Below, in pieces: positions 47,179 through 56,584 of a stretch of DNA of 64,000 nucleotides; within the stretch, counting starts at the first letter, position 1; every line of letters starts with the position of its first letter. This stretch comes from Desulfosudis oleivorans Hxd3. GTDB lineage: Bacteria > Desulfobacterota > Desulfobacteria > Desulfobacterales > Desulfosudaceae. The notes under the pieces are model-generated. The model made no database searches and had not been told where the DNA came from. It saw only the letters and a list, made by a program, of their open reading frames with translations. The stretch lies in contig NC_009943.1 in NCBI RefSeq assembly GCF_000018405.1, positions 1,119,001 through 1,183,000 on the forward strand. Reading direction: 5' to 3'. A program made the translations under genes and the position numbers.

Positions 47179-48695
47179 TGATAAAAGAATACAAAGATAT
47201 TGCCGGTGATATTGAAGAGACCGTGGATGTGTGTGTCATCGGTACCGGCGCCGGCGGTGCCGTGGTGGCGGCAGATCTCGCGGAAAAGGGATTGCGGGTG
47301 GCGGTCCTGGAAGAGGGAAGCCGCTTTACCATTAAAAACTTCAACCAGGATCCTGCCGACATGATGGCCATGATGTACCGGGACGACGGGTTTACCGTGA
47401 CCCTGGGACTGCCCCCGGTCTCCCTTCCCCTGGGAAAGGCCGTGGGCGGCACCACCATCATCAACTCCGCCACCTGCTTTCGTACCCCGAAGCCGGTGGT
47501 GGAAAAGTGGGCCGACCGGTACGACTGCGCCGGGCTCTCCTATGACACGCTGGCCCCTTATTTTGATGGGGTTGAAAAAGCGATCAGCGTGGTGGAACTC
47601 TCCGAGGATGTGCTGGGCAAAAACTACCAGATCGTCAGGCGGGGCGCAAAAAAGCTGGGCATCGAAACCAAACCCTTGAAACACAATGTCAAGGGGTGCG
47701 AAGGCGCGGGCGTGTGCCAGTGGGGATGTGTGAAACAGGCCAAACAGTCCACTGACCTGGCCTATATTCCCCGGGCAGACAAAGCCGGCGCCCGGATTTA
47801 CGCCAACTGCCGGGCAAAACGGATCGTTACCGAAGCCGGCCGGGTGGTGGGGGTAAAGGGTCGTGTGGTCAATCCCGCCAACGGCAGGGAGACCGGCTCG
47901 TTTTTTATTCGGGCCCGCATCGTGTGCGCGGCCATGGGGTCTATGATCACCCCGGCATTTCTGCTGAAAAACCGGCTGGCCAACGTGTCCGGGCAGGTGG
48001 GCAGAAACCTGACCATCCATCCCTGCGGGCGGGTGGTGGCCGAGATGGACGAGGTGGTCAATGGCCACCACGGCGTCTCCCAGGGCGGTTTCATTGACGC
48101 CTTTGCCGATGAGGGGATCATGCTGGAAGGCATTTTCATCCCGCCGGGGGTGATGGGACTGGCCCTGCCCGGCATGGGGCAGAAACATAAGGCCCTGGCC
48201 AGGGCATACAATAATATTGCCGCTTTTGGCGTCATGGTCAGCGACACCACCCGGGGCCGCATTCTGCCGGGCCTGCCCGGTTACGCCTATACCGCGTGGT
48301 ACTCCCTGAACCAGGCCGATGCCGAAACCCTGCGCAAAGGCGTGGGCATCCTGGCCGACATCTTTTTTGCCGCCGGGGCCCGGCGGGTGTTTACCGGCTG
48401 TTTCAAGCTGCCGGAGATTACCGGCAAACAGGAGCTGGAACGGTTCAAAACCATGCCCATCCGGCCATGGCATTTCGAGCTCATGGCCTTTCATCCCCTG
48501 GGCACCTGCAGGATGGGCAACAACCCGCGATCGGCCGTGGTAAACCTCAATCTCGAAAGTCATGACGTCAAGGGCCTCTTTATCACCGACGGCAGCGTTT
48601 TTCCCTCCTCCCTGGGGGTCAACCCCCAGGTGACCATCATGGCGTTTGCCGCCCGGGCCGCTGACTATATCGCCGCCCATGCCGGACGGTACTGA
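47178..48695 (+). CDS. GMC family FAD-dependent oxidoreductase
   Basis: 505-residue GMC oxidoreductase. The FAD Rossmann motif is VIGTGAGGAVVAADLAEKG at about residues 16-34; GKAVGGTTIINSATCFRTP is the second FAD-binding segment; and the C-terminal catalytic/FAD region is HPLGTCRMGNNP then LFITDGSVFPSSLGVNPQVT. A cysteine motif GCEGAGVCQWGCVKQAKQS at about 172-190 recalls the CxGC-type clusters of long-chain alcohol oxidase/cholesterol-oxidase-like enzymes. The substrate is likely a hydroxylated lipid, sterol or alcohol (inference). In an anaerobe it must pass electrons to a carrier other than O2. Confidence 0.92.
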   Translation: MIKEYKDIAGDIEETVDVCVIGTGAGGAVVAADLAEKGLRVAVLEEGSRFTIKNFNQDPADMMAMMYRDDGFTVTLGLPPVSLPLGKAVGGTTIINSATCFRTPKPVVEKWADRYDCAGLSYDTLAPYFDGVEKAISVVELSEDVLGKNYQIVRRGAKKLGIETKPLKHNVKGCEGAGVCQWGCVKQAKQSTDLAYIPRADKAGARIYANCRAKRIVTEAGRVVGVKGRVVNPANGRETGSFFIRARIVCAAMGSMITPAFLLKNRLANVSGQVGRNLTIHPCGRVVAEMDEVVNGHHGVSQGGFIDAFADEGIMLEGIFIPPGVMGLALPGMGQKHKALARAYNNIAAFGVMVSDTTRGRILPGLPGYAYTAWYSLNQADAETLRKGVGILADIFFAAGARRVFTGCFKLPEITGKQELERFKTMPIRPWHFELMAFHPLGTCRMGNNPRSAVVNLNLESHDVKGLFITDGSVFPSSLGVNPQVTIMAFAARAADYIAAHAGRY

Positions 48696-48754
48696 TACAG
48701 GTCGCTGTATTGGGCTTTTTACGAAGCCATCATCCTTGAAAGGCAGGAAAAACC

Positions 48755-49768
48755 ATGACAGCCAGTCTGATTGACACATTGTCCGCCACGGCCAACCATG
48801 CCCGTTATACGGGAGAACAGAACGGTTTTTACGAAAGCTATTTTATTCGGGCCAACCATCCGGAAAAGCCCCTGGCCTTCTGGATTCGGTACACGATATT
48901 CGCGCCCCGGAACAACCCGGCCGGCGCCATGGGTGAGCTCTGGGCCACCTGGTTTGACGGTGCCACCGGCCGGCATGTGTCGGTGAAGGACGAGTTCCCT
49001 TTGGCTGACTGCATGTTTGACAACAGCCGGTTTACCGTAAAGGTCGGAGGCGCGACCCTTGACGGCCAGAAAGCATCGGGCCGGGCCGGCAGGGGAATGG
49101 ATGTGAAATGGGATCTGACCTTTTCGAGCGACAGCCCGCCTGTTTTTCTGTTTGCCCCCAAGCTGTACGAAGCCAAACTGCCCAAGGCAAAGACACTGGT
49201 GGGCCTGCCCATGGCCAGGTTTGACGGCACCATTACAGCAGGGGGAACCCGTCACGAGATACACGACTGGATCGGCAGCCAGAACCACAACTGGGGCGTC
49301 AAGCATACCGACTCCTATGCATGGGGCCAGGTGGCCGGGTTCGACAACAGCCCGGAGAGCTTTTTGGAAATCGCCACGGCCCAGATCAAACTGGGGCCGA
49401 TCTATACTCCGCGCATGACCGTTATGGTGCTGCGCCACAAGGACAAAGAATACGCGCTCAACACCATTGGACAAAGCCTGAAGGCCAAAGGAAAGTTTGA
49501 TTATTTTTCCTGGACCTTTGCGTCGGAGGACCGGGATGTCAGGATTGAAGGAACCATTGCCGCTCCAAAGGAGGGGTTTGTGGGGCTTCAGTACTACAAC
49601 CCCCCCGGCGGTATCAAACACTGCCTGAACACAAAGATCGCGTCATGCCGGCTGTCGGTTTTGTCAAAAGATACCGGTACGCAGGAAACTCTTACAACCG
49701 GTCACCGGGCCGCCTTTGAAATTCTGACCGATGACCATCACGGCCACGGGGTCCCCATCCACGCATAG
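48755..49768 (+). CDS. Putative lipocalin-like protein resembling CrtC/tocopherol-cyclase families
   Basis: 337 residues, soluble, beta-rich. The segment DWIGSQNHNWGVKHTDSYAW recalls the GxxxHNWG motif of hydroxyneurosporene synthase (CrtC) and tocopherol-cyclase-like proteins, which are double-lipocalin folds acting on isoprenoids. FWIRYTIFAPRNN and GRGMDVKWDLTF fit the same pattern. AGGAAAAACC precedes the ATG. It is last in the GMC locus, 59 bp after it. The assignment to CrtC-like proteins rests on motif memory only, and no carotenoid gene is nearby. Confidence 0.6.
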   Translation: MTASLIDTLSATANHARYTGEQNGFYESYFIRANHPEKPLAFWIRYTIFAPRNNPAGAMGELWATWFDGATGRHVSVKDEFPLADCMFDNSRFTVKVGGATLDGQKASGRAGRGMDVKWDLTFSSDSPPVFLFAPKLYEAKLPKAKTLVGLPMARFDGTITAGGTRHEIHDWIGSQNHNWGVKHTDSYAWGQVAGFDNSPESFLEIATAQIKLGPIYTPRMTVMVLRHKDKEYALNTIGQSLKAKGKFDYFSWTFASEDRDVRIEGTIAAPKEGFVGLQYYNPPGGIKHCLNTKIASCRLSVLSKDTGTQETLTTGHRAAFEILTDDHHGHGVPIHA

Positions 49769-50142
49769 TGTTTCCCTTCCCTTTTCCCTGTCTGTTTCTT
49801 CGGCGCAGGATAAGTTTAACAGTTTGTTTTTTAATGATATTTATGCCATTGCGCCACGGTCCTGATTTTTCATAATAGTTGCTGGAAAACCTTGACTTTT
49901 AATTTTTTTGTTTATAAACTGCCAGTTTGCATTTGCAGGATATTTGCGCTGTAACAGGTCTAACTGGTTGAGAAATTTTTGAATTCGGATGTTTTTCGGT
50001 TTCATGATACCGATGGAGCACAAAAAATTATACAAATAAAGAAGGGAGGTGCGAAAGGAATCATACTTGAGCGGCAGTGTAAACTGCATGATCCAAGCGT
50101 TTAGCGTGATTTAATATTCAAACCAAAACAGGAGGTATTTAA
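49769..50142. other. Upstream region of aprBA
   Basis: 374 bp, AT-rich. It must carry the apr promoter and leader; strong ribosome-binding site AGGAGGTATTT lies before aprB. A minus-strand open frame at 49841-50089 (82 codons, starting MQFTLPLKYDSF) has AT-rich composition and no recognised family; I regard it as doubtful. Confidence 0.55.
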
Positions 50143-50577
50143 ATGCCAAGTTTCGTAATTGCTGAAAAGTGTGACGGCTGTAAGGGCGGGGACAAAACCG
50201 CTTGTATGTACATTTGTCCCAACGACCTGATGGTTCTGGATGCCAACGCCATGAAAGCCTACAACCAGGAGCCGGATCAGTGCTGGGAATGCTTTTCCTG
50301 CGTCAAGATCTGCCCCACCCAGGCGATCGAGGTCAGAGGCTATGCCGACTTTGTTCCCCTTGGAAGCAGCATCATGCCGATGATGGGCACCGAGGACGTG
50401 ATGTGGACCTGCAAGTTCCGCAACGGTACCGTAAAACGGTTCAAGTTCCCCATCCGTACAACCGATGAAGGTACGGCAAACGCTTACAAAGACCTTCAGG
50501 GCAAAGACCTGGATTCCGGTCTGCTTTCCACCGAAGAAGCCGATGGGCGTACGCTGCCTACCCCCAAGACTGTCTAG
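50143..50577 (+). CDS. aprB: APS reductase beta subunit AprB
   Basis: 144-residue ferredoxin-like subunit carrying two [4Fe-4S] clusters that pass electrons to the FAD of AprA. Cluster cysteines: CDGCKGGDKTACMYIC (C-x2-C-x7-C-x3-C) near residues 10-25, then CWECFSCVKIC near 47-57. The C-terminal tail (from about 90) wraps around AprA in known structures. AGGAGGTATTT before the ATG is among the best ribosome-binding sites of the window, as expected for a gene of very high expression. It precedes aprA by 79 bp. Confidence 0.98.
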   Translation: MPSFVIAEKCDGCKGGDKTACMYICPNDLMVLDANAMKAYNQEPDQCWECFSCVKICPTQAIEVRGYADFVPLGSSIMPMMGTEDVMWTCKFRNGTVKRFKFPIRTTDEGTANAYKDLQGKDLDSGLLSTEEADGRTLPTPKTV

Positions 50578-50656
50578 TCCAGGGGAATGCGGTATTCCGG
50601 TAAGACAAGTACAATCAATGAACGACGAATATTTTAATTCTTAAGGAGGATAGAAT

Positions 50657-52636
50657 ATGGCATTACCGAATAAACCATTGGGTGAACTCAAGGCCGTAAG
50701 AGATCCCGAAGTTGAAGAGCGCGAAGTCGACATCCTCATCGTCGGCGGCGGCATGGCTGCCTGCGGCACTGCTTTTGAAATCAAGAAATGGTCCGGCGAC
50801 AAGAAGGTCCTGCTGGTCGACAAAGCCGCCATGGACAGAAGCGGCGCCGTTGCCCAGGGCCTTTCCGCCATCAATACCTATATCGGCGAAAACGCTCCGG
50901 AAGACTACGTCCGCATGGTCCGCAACGACCTGATGGGCATTGTCCGTGAAGACCTGATCTTTGACCTGGGCTGCCACGTGGATGACTCCGTTCATCTGTT
51001 TGAGGAGTGGGGTCTGCCGATCTGGAAGAAGAGCGAAGACGGAAAGAACATGGACGGCAAGAAGGGCCTGGCCATGGGTTCCCTGAAGAAGGGCGCCAAA
51101 CCGGTCCGTACCGGCAAGTGGCAGATCATGATCAACGGCGAGTCCTACAAGCGGGTCGTTGCCGAAGCCGCCAAGCTGGCCCTGGGCGAAGACAATATTC
51201 TGGAGCGCGTTTTCATCGTCGAGCTGCTCAACGATGCCAACGATCCTGGAAGAATCGCCGGTGCCGTGGGTTTCTCCGTCCGTGAGAACAAAGTCTACAT
51301 CATCAAGGCCAAGGCCATCATGGTTGCCTGCGGCGGCGCGGTCAATATCTACCAGCCGCGGTCGGTAGGCGAAGGCAAGGGCCGTGCATGGTACCCGGTA
51401 TGGAACTCTGGTTCCACCTACACCATGGCGTTGCGCGCCGGCGCCGAACTTTCCATGATGGAAAACCGTTTCACCCCGGCTCGTTTCAAGGATGGTTACG
51501 GTCCTGTCGGTGCATGGTTCCTGCTGTTCAAGGCAAAGGCCCTTAACGGCCTGGGCGAAAATTTTGCCGCCAGCGACGCTGCCAAGGCGGAGCTGCAGAA
51601 CTATGCCCCTTACGGAACAGCCGCCATCACCCCGACCTGTCTGCGGAACCACCTGATGCTGTTCGAAATGAAAGCCGGCCGCGGTCCCATCATCATGGAC
51701 ACTGTTACCGCGCTGGCCGAGCTGGGCAAGACCATGGACAAGAAGGAGCTCAAGCACCTGGAGTCCGAGGCATGGGAAGATTTCCTCGACATGACCTGTG
51801 GCCAGGCCAACCTGTGGTGTGCCCAGAACTGCGAGCCCGAGAAGAAGAACTCCGAAGTCATGCCCACCGAGCCCTACCTGCTGGGTTCTCACTCCGGCTG
51901 CTGCGGTATCTGGACTTCCGGCCCGGATTACGACTGGGTTCCGGATTCCTACAAGATCAAGGCCAAGAACGGCAAAGTCTACAACCGTATGACCACCGTT
52001 GACGGTCTGTTCACCTCCGGTGACGGCGTTGCCTGCTCCGGTCACAAGTTCTCCTCCGGCTCCCATGCCGAAGGCCGTATTGCGGCCAAGGAGATGGTCA
52101 AGTACGTGCGTGACAACGCCGATTTCACCCCGACCATCAAGGAGACCAAGGATGAGCTGGTAGACATGGTCTACAAGCCGGTTCGCGTTTTCCTGGACAG
52201 CTGTGACTACACCACGGCCATTGACATCAACCCGAACTACATCAAGCCCAACGGCATGATGTATCGCCTCATGAAGGCCACCCATGAGTATGGCGCGGGC
52301 ACCGCGACCTACTACATGACCAGCGAGAAGAACCTCGAGGTCCTCATGGATCTGTTCGAGATGATGCGGGAAGACTGCGAAAAGCTGGCTGCCGGCGATC
52401 TGCATGAGCTGATGAGATGCTGGGAAATCTACCACCGGATTTACACCGTGGAAGCCCACTGCCGTCACATCCAGTTCAGGAAAGAGACCCGTTACCCCGG
52501 CTTCTACTACAACGCGGACCATCCGGGTCAGGACGACGCCAACTGGTTCTGCTTCACCAACTCCACCTACGACAAGGCCGCCAACCAGTGGAACCTTAAG
52601 AAGGTGGACTACCACAAGATCATTCCCGACGCCTAA
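50657..52636 (+). CDS. aprA: APS reductase alpha subunit AprA
   Basis: 659-residue FAD subunit of dissimilatory adenosine-5'-phosphosulfate reductase, which reduces APS to sulfite and AMP in the cytoplasm. FAD motif ILIVGGGMAACGTAFE at about residues 24-39, the flavin/substrate stretch RSGAVAQGLSAINTY, and the conserved SHSGCCGIWTSGP and TSGDGVACSGHKFSSGSH near residue 450-475. Lysine is almost always AAG and codon choice is much stricter than in neighbouring genes, as expected for a very highly expressed protein. AAGGAGG precedes the ATG. A strong hairpin follows the stop, separating it from qmoA. The reading frame on the opposite strand is a codon-bias shadow. Confidence 0.98.
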   Translation: MALPNKPLGELKAVRDPEVEEREVDILIVGGGMAACGTAFEIKKWSGDKKVLLVDKAAMDRSGAVAQGLSAINTYIGENAPEDYVRMVRNDLMGIVREDLIFDLGCHVDDSVHLFEEWGLPIWKKSEDGKNMDGKKGLAMGSLKKGAKPVRTGKWQIMINGESYKRVVAEAAKLALGEDNILERVFIVELLNDANDPGRIAGAVGFSVRENKVYIIKAKAIMVACGGAVNIYQPRSVGEGKGRAWYPVWNSGSTYTMALRAGAELSMMENRFTPARFKDGYGPVGAWFLLFKAKALNGLGENFAASDAAKAELQNYAPYGTAAITPTCLRNHLMLFEMKAGRGPIIMDTVTALAELGKTMDKKELKHLESEAWEDFLDMTCGQANLWCAQNCEPEKKNSEVMPTEPYLLGSHSGCCGIWTSGPDYDWVPDSYKIKAKNGKVYNRMTTVDGLFTSGDGVACSGHKFSSGSHAEGRIAAKEMVKYVRDNADFTPTIKETKDELVDMVYKPVRVFLDSCDYTTAIDINPNYIKPNGMMYRLMKATHEYGAGTATYYMTSEKNLEVLMDLFEMMREDCEKLAAGDLHELMRCWEIYHRIYTVEAHCRHIQFRKETRYPGFYYNADHPGQDDANWFCFTNSTYDKAANQWNLKKVDYHKIIPDA

Positions 52637-52661
52637 GCCTCGGGTGTTGTAAAGCGGCAAT

Positions 52662-52695
52662 AAACCTCCAGGCGCTTTGCCGCCTGGAGGTTTTT
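52662..52695 (+). terminator. Rho-independent terminator after aprA
   Basis: AAACCTCCAGGCG (52662-52674) pairs perfectly with CGCCTGGAGGTTT (52681-52693) across a 6-base loop, followed by TTTTTATT. This ends the aprBA transcript. Confidence 0.92.
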
Positions 52696-52707
52696 ATTAA
52701 AAACGGC

Positions 52708-52738
52708 CAGGGCGGCCGGCCTTCTGCCGGCCGCCCTG
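52708..52738. terminator. Second GC-rich hairpin after aprA
   Basis: CAGGGCGGCCGGC (52708-52720) pairs perfectly with GCCGGCCGCCCTG (52726-52738) around CTTCT. There is no T-run, so it may be a transcript-stabilising or backup structure. Confidence 0.6.
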
Positions 52739-52929
52739 ATCCCGGCTTTACGACTGTGGTGGCGGTTTAACCGTGCGGTGTTGAATGGCGGTTAAGCCGT
52801 GGCCAGATTCGTAAAGCGACCGGGCAGCAGGCGGGTCGCTTTTTCTACCGTATCGTAGATGCCGGAAGGGACTTCCGGCTCAAGGAACCGACAGGTTGTA
52901 TATTAATTCATTTTTTACGGAGGGATGGT

Positions 52930-54201
52930 ATGGCGACAGATAATTCGACCTCTGCCAACGGAAGCATCATGGTGGTCGGAGGAGGCATCAGTGGTCTGAC
53001 TACCGCCCTTGAGGCTGCCGAGGTGGGTTACGAGGTGTTCCTCATTGAAAAGGAACCTTACCTGGGCGGACGCGTGGCGCAGCTGAACCAGTATTTTCCC
53101 AAGCTGTGTCCTCCGTCCTGCGGTCTTGAGATCAACTATCGGCGGATCAAGGACAACCGGAACATTCGTACGTACACGATGGCCGAAGTGGAAAAGGTGG
53201 AGGGCGGCCCGGGCAACTACAAGGTCTCTATCCAGCTCAACCCCCGGTTCGTGAACGAGAACTGCACGGCATGCGGCGATTGCGTGGCGGTCTGTCCGGC
53301 GGAGCGCAGCAACAACTTCAATTTCGGCATGGACAAGAACAAGGCGATTTTCAAGTCCACGGACATGGTCTTCCCCATGCGCTATGCCATTGACGGCGCC
53401 GCCTGCAAGGGAACCGCCTGCAACAAGTGCGTGGAGGTATGCCAGTACAACGCCATTGAGTTGGACATGAAGCCCAAGGTCATCGAGCTTCAGGTGGGGT
53501 CTATTGTATGGGCCACCGGCTGGGAGCCCTATGACGCCACCAAAATCGACACCCTGGGGTTTGGAAAATACAAGAACATCATCACCAACATGATGCTGGA
53601 GCGGCTGGCTTCCCCCAACGGACCCACACAGGGCAAAATTGTCCGGCCGTCGGATGAAAAGGCGCCTGAGAGCGTCGCTTTTGTTCAGTGCGCCGGCTCC
53701 AGGGACGAAAACCACCTGCCCTACTGTTCTTATATCTGCTGCATGGCTTCCCTGAAACACGCCACCTATATTCGGGAGCGGTATCCGGAAGCCAAAGTCT
53801 ACATTTTTTATATTGATCTCCGTACACCGGGCTACCGGTACGAGAAGTTCTACAACACGATCAAGGAAGATCCCAACATCTTTTTTATCAAAGGCAAGGT
53901 GGCCGAGGTAAAAGAGGCGGCCGGATCCAACATCACGGTGGTGGCGGAGAACGCCGTGACCGGCGAAAAGACGGAACAGACCGTGGACATGGTCGTACTG
54001 GCCACGGGTATGCAGCCCACTGCCGCCAGGCAGAAGCTGCCGGCCGATCTGCAGTACAACGAAGACGGGTTTGTTCTCAATGATTTTGACAAGGGCGGCA
54101 TGTTTGCCGCCGGGTGTGCCAACAAACCGCTGGACGTGGTGTCGTCCAACCAGAATGCAACGGGCATGGCACTGAAGGCAATTCAAACTCTGAAGAGGTA
54201 G
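52930..54201 (+). CDS. qmoA: Quinone-interacting membrane-bound oxidoreductase subunit QmoA
   Basis: 423-residue HdrA-like flavoprotein of the QmoABC complex, which carries electrons between menaquinol and AprBA. FAD motif VVGGGISGLTTALEAAEVG at about residues 15-33; two [4Fe-4S] cluster motifs CTACGDCVAVCP and CKGTACNKCVEVC follow at about 115 and 158; LATGMQPTAA is the second FAD element. GGAGGGATGGT before the ATG is a good ribosome-binding site. First gene of qmoABC, 10 bp before qmoB. No own terminator; the aprA terminators lie upstream. Confidence 0.97.
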   Translation: MATDNSTSANGSIMVVGGGISGLTTALEAAEVGYEVFLIEKEPYLGGRVAQLNQYFPKLCPPSCGLEINYRRIKDNRNIRTYTMAEVEKVEGGPGNYKVSIQLNPRFVNENCTACGDCVAVCPAERSNNFNFGMDKNKAIFKSTDMVFPMRYAIDGAACKGTACNKCVEVCQYNAIELDMKPKVIELQVGSIVWATGWEPYDATKIDTLGFGKYKNIITNMMLERLASPNGPTQGKIVRPSDEKAPESVAFVQCAGSRDENHLPYCSYICCMASLKHATYIRERYPEAKVYIFYIDLRTPGYRYEKFYNTIKEDPNIFFIKGKVAEVKEAAGSNITVVAENAVTGEKTEQTVDMVVLATGMQPTAARQKLPADLQYNEDGFVLNDFDKGGMFAAGCANKPLDVVSSNQNATGMALKAIQTLKR

Positions 54202-54211
54202 GGAGGTCCCC

Positions 54212-56548
54212 ATGGATAAGAAATATGGTGTGTATATCTGCACAGGGTGCGGCATAGGGGCTTCGCTGGATATTGATGCGTTGTCCGAGGTCGCCAGGGA
54301 AGAAGGCTTTCCTGTCAAGACCCATGCATTCCTGTGCGGCAAGGAAGGCGTTGAGTTTCTCAAGGCAGACGTGGACCAGGGCATTAACTCGCTGGCCATC
54401 GCCGCCTGTTCCAGGCGGGTAAATTTTGACGTGTTTTCCTTTGACGGCTGCCTGGTGGACCGGGTCAACCTGCGGGAGCAGGTGGTGTGGTCCCATCCCA
54501 GGGATCAGTTTCCGGCCCTGACCGAAGAGGAGAAGGCCGAAGGAACCAAGTTCGACCGGGTCCAGATGATGGCCGAGGACTCTATTCGCATGAGCATCGC
54601 AAAGCTCAAACAGATCAAACTGCCCGAGCCGTACAAGCTGGATAATTATACTTCCGATGTGCTGGTTATCGGCGGCGGCGTCACCGGCATGGCCGCGGCC
54701 CTGGATGTGGCAAAGGCCGGTTACAAGGCGACCATTATTGAAAAAAGCGGCGCGCTGGGCGGTTTTGCCGCGCAGATGCGCATGCAGTCTCCGGTTGCAA
54801 GCCCCTATGAGGACCTGCGTACCCCGGTGGTGGCTGACCTGGTCAAGGCGGTGGAGGCCAATGCCAACATCAGCGTAAAGACCGGTACAGTGGTGGCCCG
54901 CATCGCGGGTCAGCCCGGCGATTTTACCGTTACCCTGAAAAATCCGGGTGAAAAGCATCCCTTTGACGTTCCCTATCCCCTTCCCGATGAGATGAAGGTG
55001 GATGAGAGCGGAAAGGAGTTGAACGCCGAGCAGCAGTTTGAGGTTTACAAAAAATATAATGAAGGCAAGGAGGATGTTCTCAAGTTTGATCCCGAGGGGT
55101 TGAAGTTCGGCTCGGTGATCCTGGCTGCCGGCTGGCGGCCCGCCAAGCTGGAGGGCGAGTCTTTTGCCCACCTGGGCATCGGCCAGATTCCCGATGTGGT
55201 GACCAACACCGAGTTTGAACAGATCGCGGCCAAGGGCAAGATCGTCCGGCCTTCCGACGGCAAGGAGGCCAAGTCCGTGGTCTTTATCCAGAGCCCGGGC
55301 AAGGGCGAGGATGACGGTGATTTTTCCTACTGCGGATCGGTGACCAGCATCGCCACCCTGAAACAGGCCAAGTACGTGCGTGACGACTATAGCGACGGCA
55401 AGGCCTATATTGTCTATCAGCACATGCGAACCCCCGGCCTGGCCGAGAATTTTTACAAGAGCATGCAGCAGGACCCCGGTATCTTTATGACCAAGGGGGA
55501 GGTGATCGGCGTTTCCAGGAACGGCAGCGGCCTGATGGTGGAGGCCGACAACACCCTGCTGGGCGAAAAACTGAAGATTCGGGCCGACATGGTGGTGCTG
55601 GCCGCCGGCATGGTGCCTGCCACCGCCGATGACCCGGTGGTCAACCTGGCCTACCGCCAGGGCCCCGGCTTCAGGGACAACGACATATTCGACAAATACG
55701 CGGACTCCAACTTCATCTGCTTTCCCTACGAGACCCAGCGGACCGGCGTCTATGCCGCCGGCTCCATTCGGCGCGCCATGACCATTGAAGAGTCCATGGA
55801 AGACGCCACCGGCGCGGCCCTCAAGGCGATTCAGTGCGTTGAGTCTTCCAACCGGGGCGTGTCCGTGCATCCCCGGTCCGGCGATATGACCTTTCCGGAC
55901 TTCTTCTTCCAGCGCTGCACCCAGTGCAAACGGTGCACGGAAGAGTGCCCCTTCGGCGCCCTGGATGATGACGAGAAGGGAACGCCCAAGCCCAACCCCA
56001 CCCGGTGCCGCCGGTGTGGAACCTGTATGGGGGCCTGTCCGGAGCGGATCATCGGTTTTGCCGATTATAACATCAACAGCATCGGCAGCATGGTCAAGTC
56101 GATTCAGGTGCCTTCCGAGGACGATTACGAAGAGCCGCCCCTGCGGATTCTTGCTCTGGTGTGCGAGAACGATGCCTACCCGGCCATTGATGTCGCCGGC
56201 ATGAACCGGCTCTCTTTTTCCGCTGACGTGCGGATCATTCCGGTGCGGTGCCTGGGGTCGGTCAACGTGATCTGGATCAAGGACGCCCTTTCCCAGGGCA
56301 TGGACGGCGCCATCCTGCTGGGATGCAAGCACGGGGACGACTACCAGTGCCATTTTGTCAAGGGCTCTGAGCTGGCCAGCATCCGTATGACAAAGATCGG
56401 CGACGCGCTCAAGTCCCTCTCCCTGGAGCAGGAGCGGGTCACCCAGAAAGAGGTGGCCATCGACGACTATCTCAAGATTCCGGAGATCATCAACTCCTTT
56501 GTGGAAGAGATCGAGGCCCTGGGTCCCAACCCCTTTAAAGGTTTCTAA
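54212..56548 (+). CDS. qmoB: Quinone-interacting membrane-bound oxidoreductase subunit QmoB
   Basis: 778-residue HdrA-like flavoprotein with an MvhD-like C-terminal domain. The N-terminus contains CTGCGIGASLDIDALS; the FAD motif VIGGGVTGMAAALDVAKAG is at about 151-169; ferredoxin motifs CTQCKRCTEECP and CRRCGTCMGACP occur around 570-610; the MvhD part runs from about 640 (VRCLGSVNVIW, LLGCKHGDDYQCHF). The fusion of HdrA and MvhD elements is diagnostic of QmoB. GGAGGTCCCC precedes the ATG. The gene ends 36 bp before qmoC. Confidence 0.97.
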   Translation: MDKKYGVYICTGCGIGASLDIDALSEVAREEGFPVKTHAFLCGKEGVEFLKADVDQGINSLAIAACSRRVNFDVFSFDGCLVDRVNLREQVVWSHPRDQFPALTEEEKAEGTKFDRVQMMAEDSIRMSIAKLKQIKLPEPYKLDNYTSDVLVIGGGVTGMAAALDVAKAGYKATIIEKSGALGGFAAQMRMQSPVASPYEDLRTPVVADLVKAVEANANISVKTGTVVARIAGQPGDFTVTLKNPGEKHPFDVPYPLPDEMKVDESGKELNAEQQFEVYKKYNEGKEDVLKFDPEGLKFGSVILAAGWRPAKLEGESFAHLGIGQIPDVVTNTEFEQIAAKGKIVRPSDGKEAKSVVFIQSPGKGEDDGDFSYCGSVTSIATLKQAKYVRDDYSDGKAYIVYQHMRTPGLAENFYKSMQQDPGIFMTKGEVIGVSRNGSGLMVEADNTLLGEKLKIRADMVVLAAGMVPATADDPVVNLAYRQGPGFRDNDIFDKYADSNFICFPYETQRTGVYAAGSIRRAMTIEESMEDATGAALKAIQCVESSNRGVSVHPRSGDMTFPDFFFQRCTQCKRCTEECPFGALDDDEKGTPKPNPTRCRRCGTCMGACPERIIGFADYNINSIGSMVKSIQVPSEDDYEEPPLRILALVCENDAYPAIDVAGMNRLSFSADVRIIPVRCLGSVNVIWIKDALSQGMDGAILLGCKHGDDYQCHFVKGSELASIRMTKIGDALKSLSLEQERVTQKEVAIDDYLKIPEIINSFVEEIEALGPNPFKGF

Positions 56549-56584
56549 TACCGGATTGACGGTTAATTATAAGGAGGCATCAAC

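Noticed and set aside
50663-52660. A 665-codon open frame on the strand opposite aprA
   Set aside because: It mirrors the strict codon use of aprA; its product has no family features, and aprA is unambiguous.
54077-56353. A 758-codon open frame antisense to qmoB
   Set aside because: Same cause: GC-rich third positions of qmoB remove stop codons on the other strand. The product has no recognisable motif.
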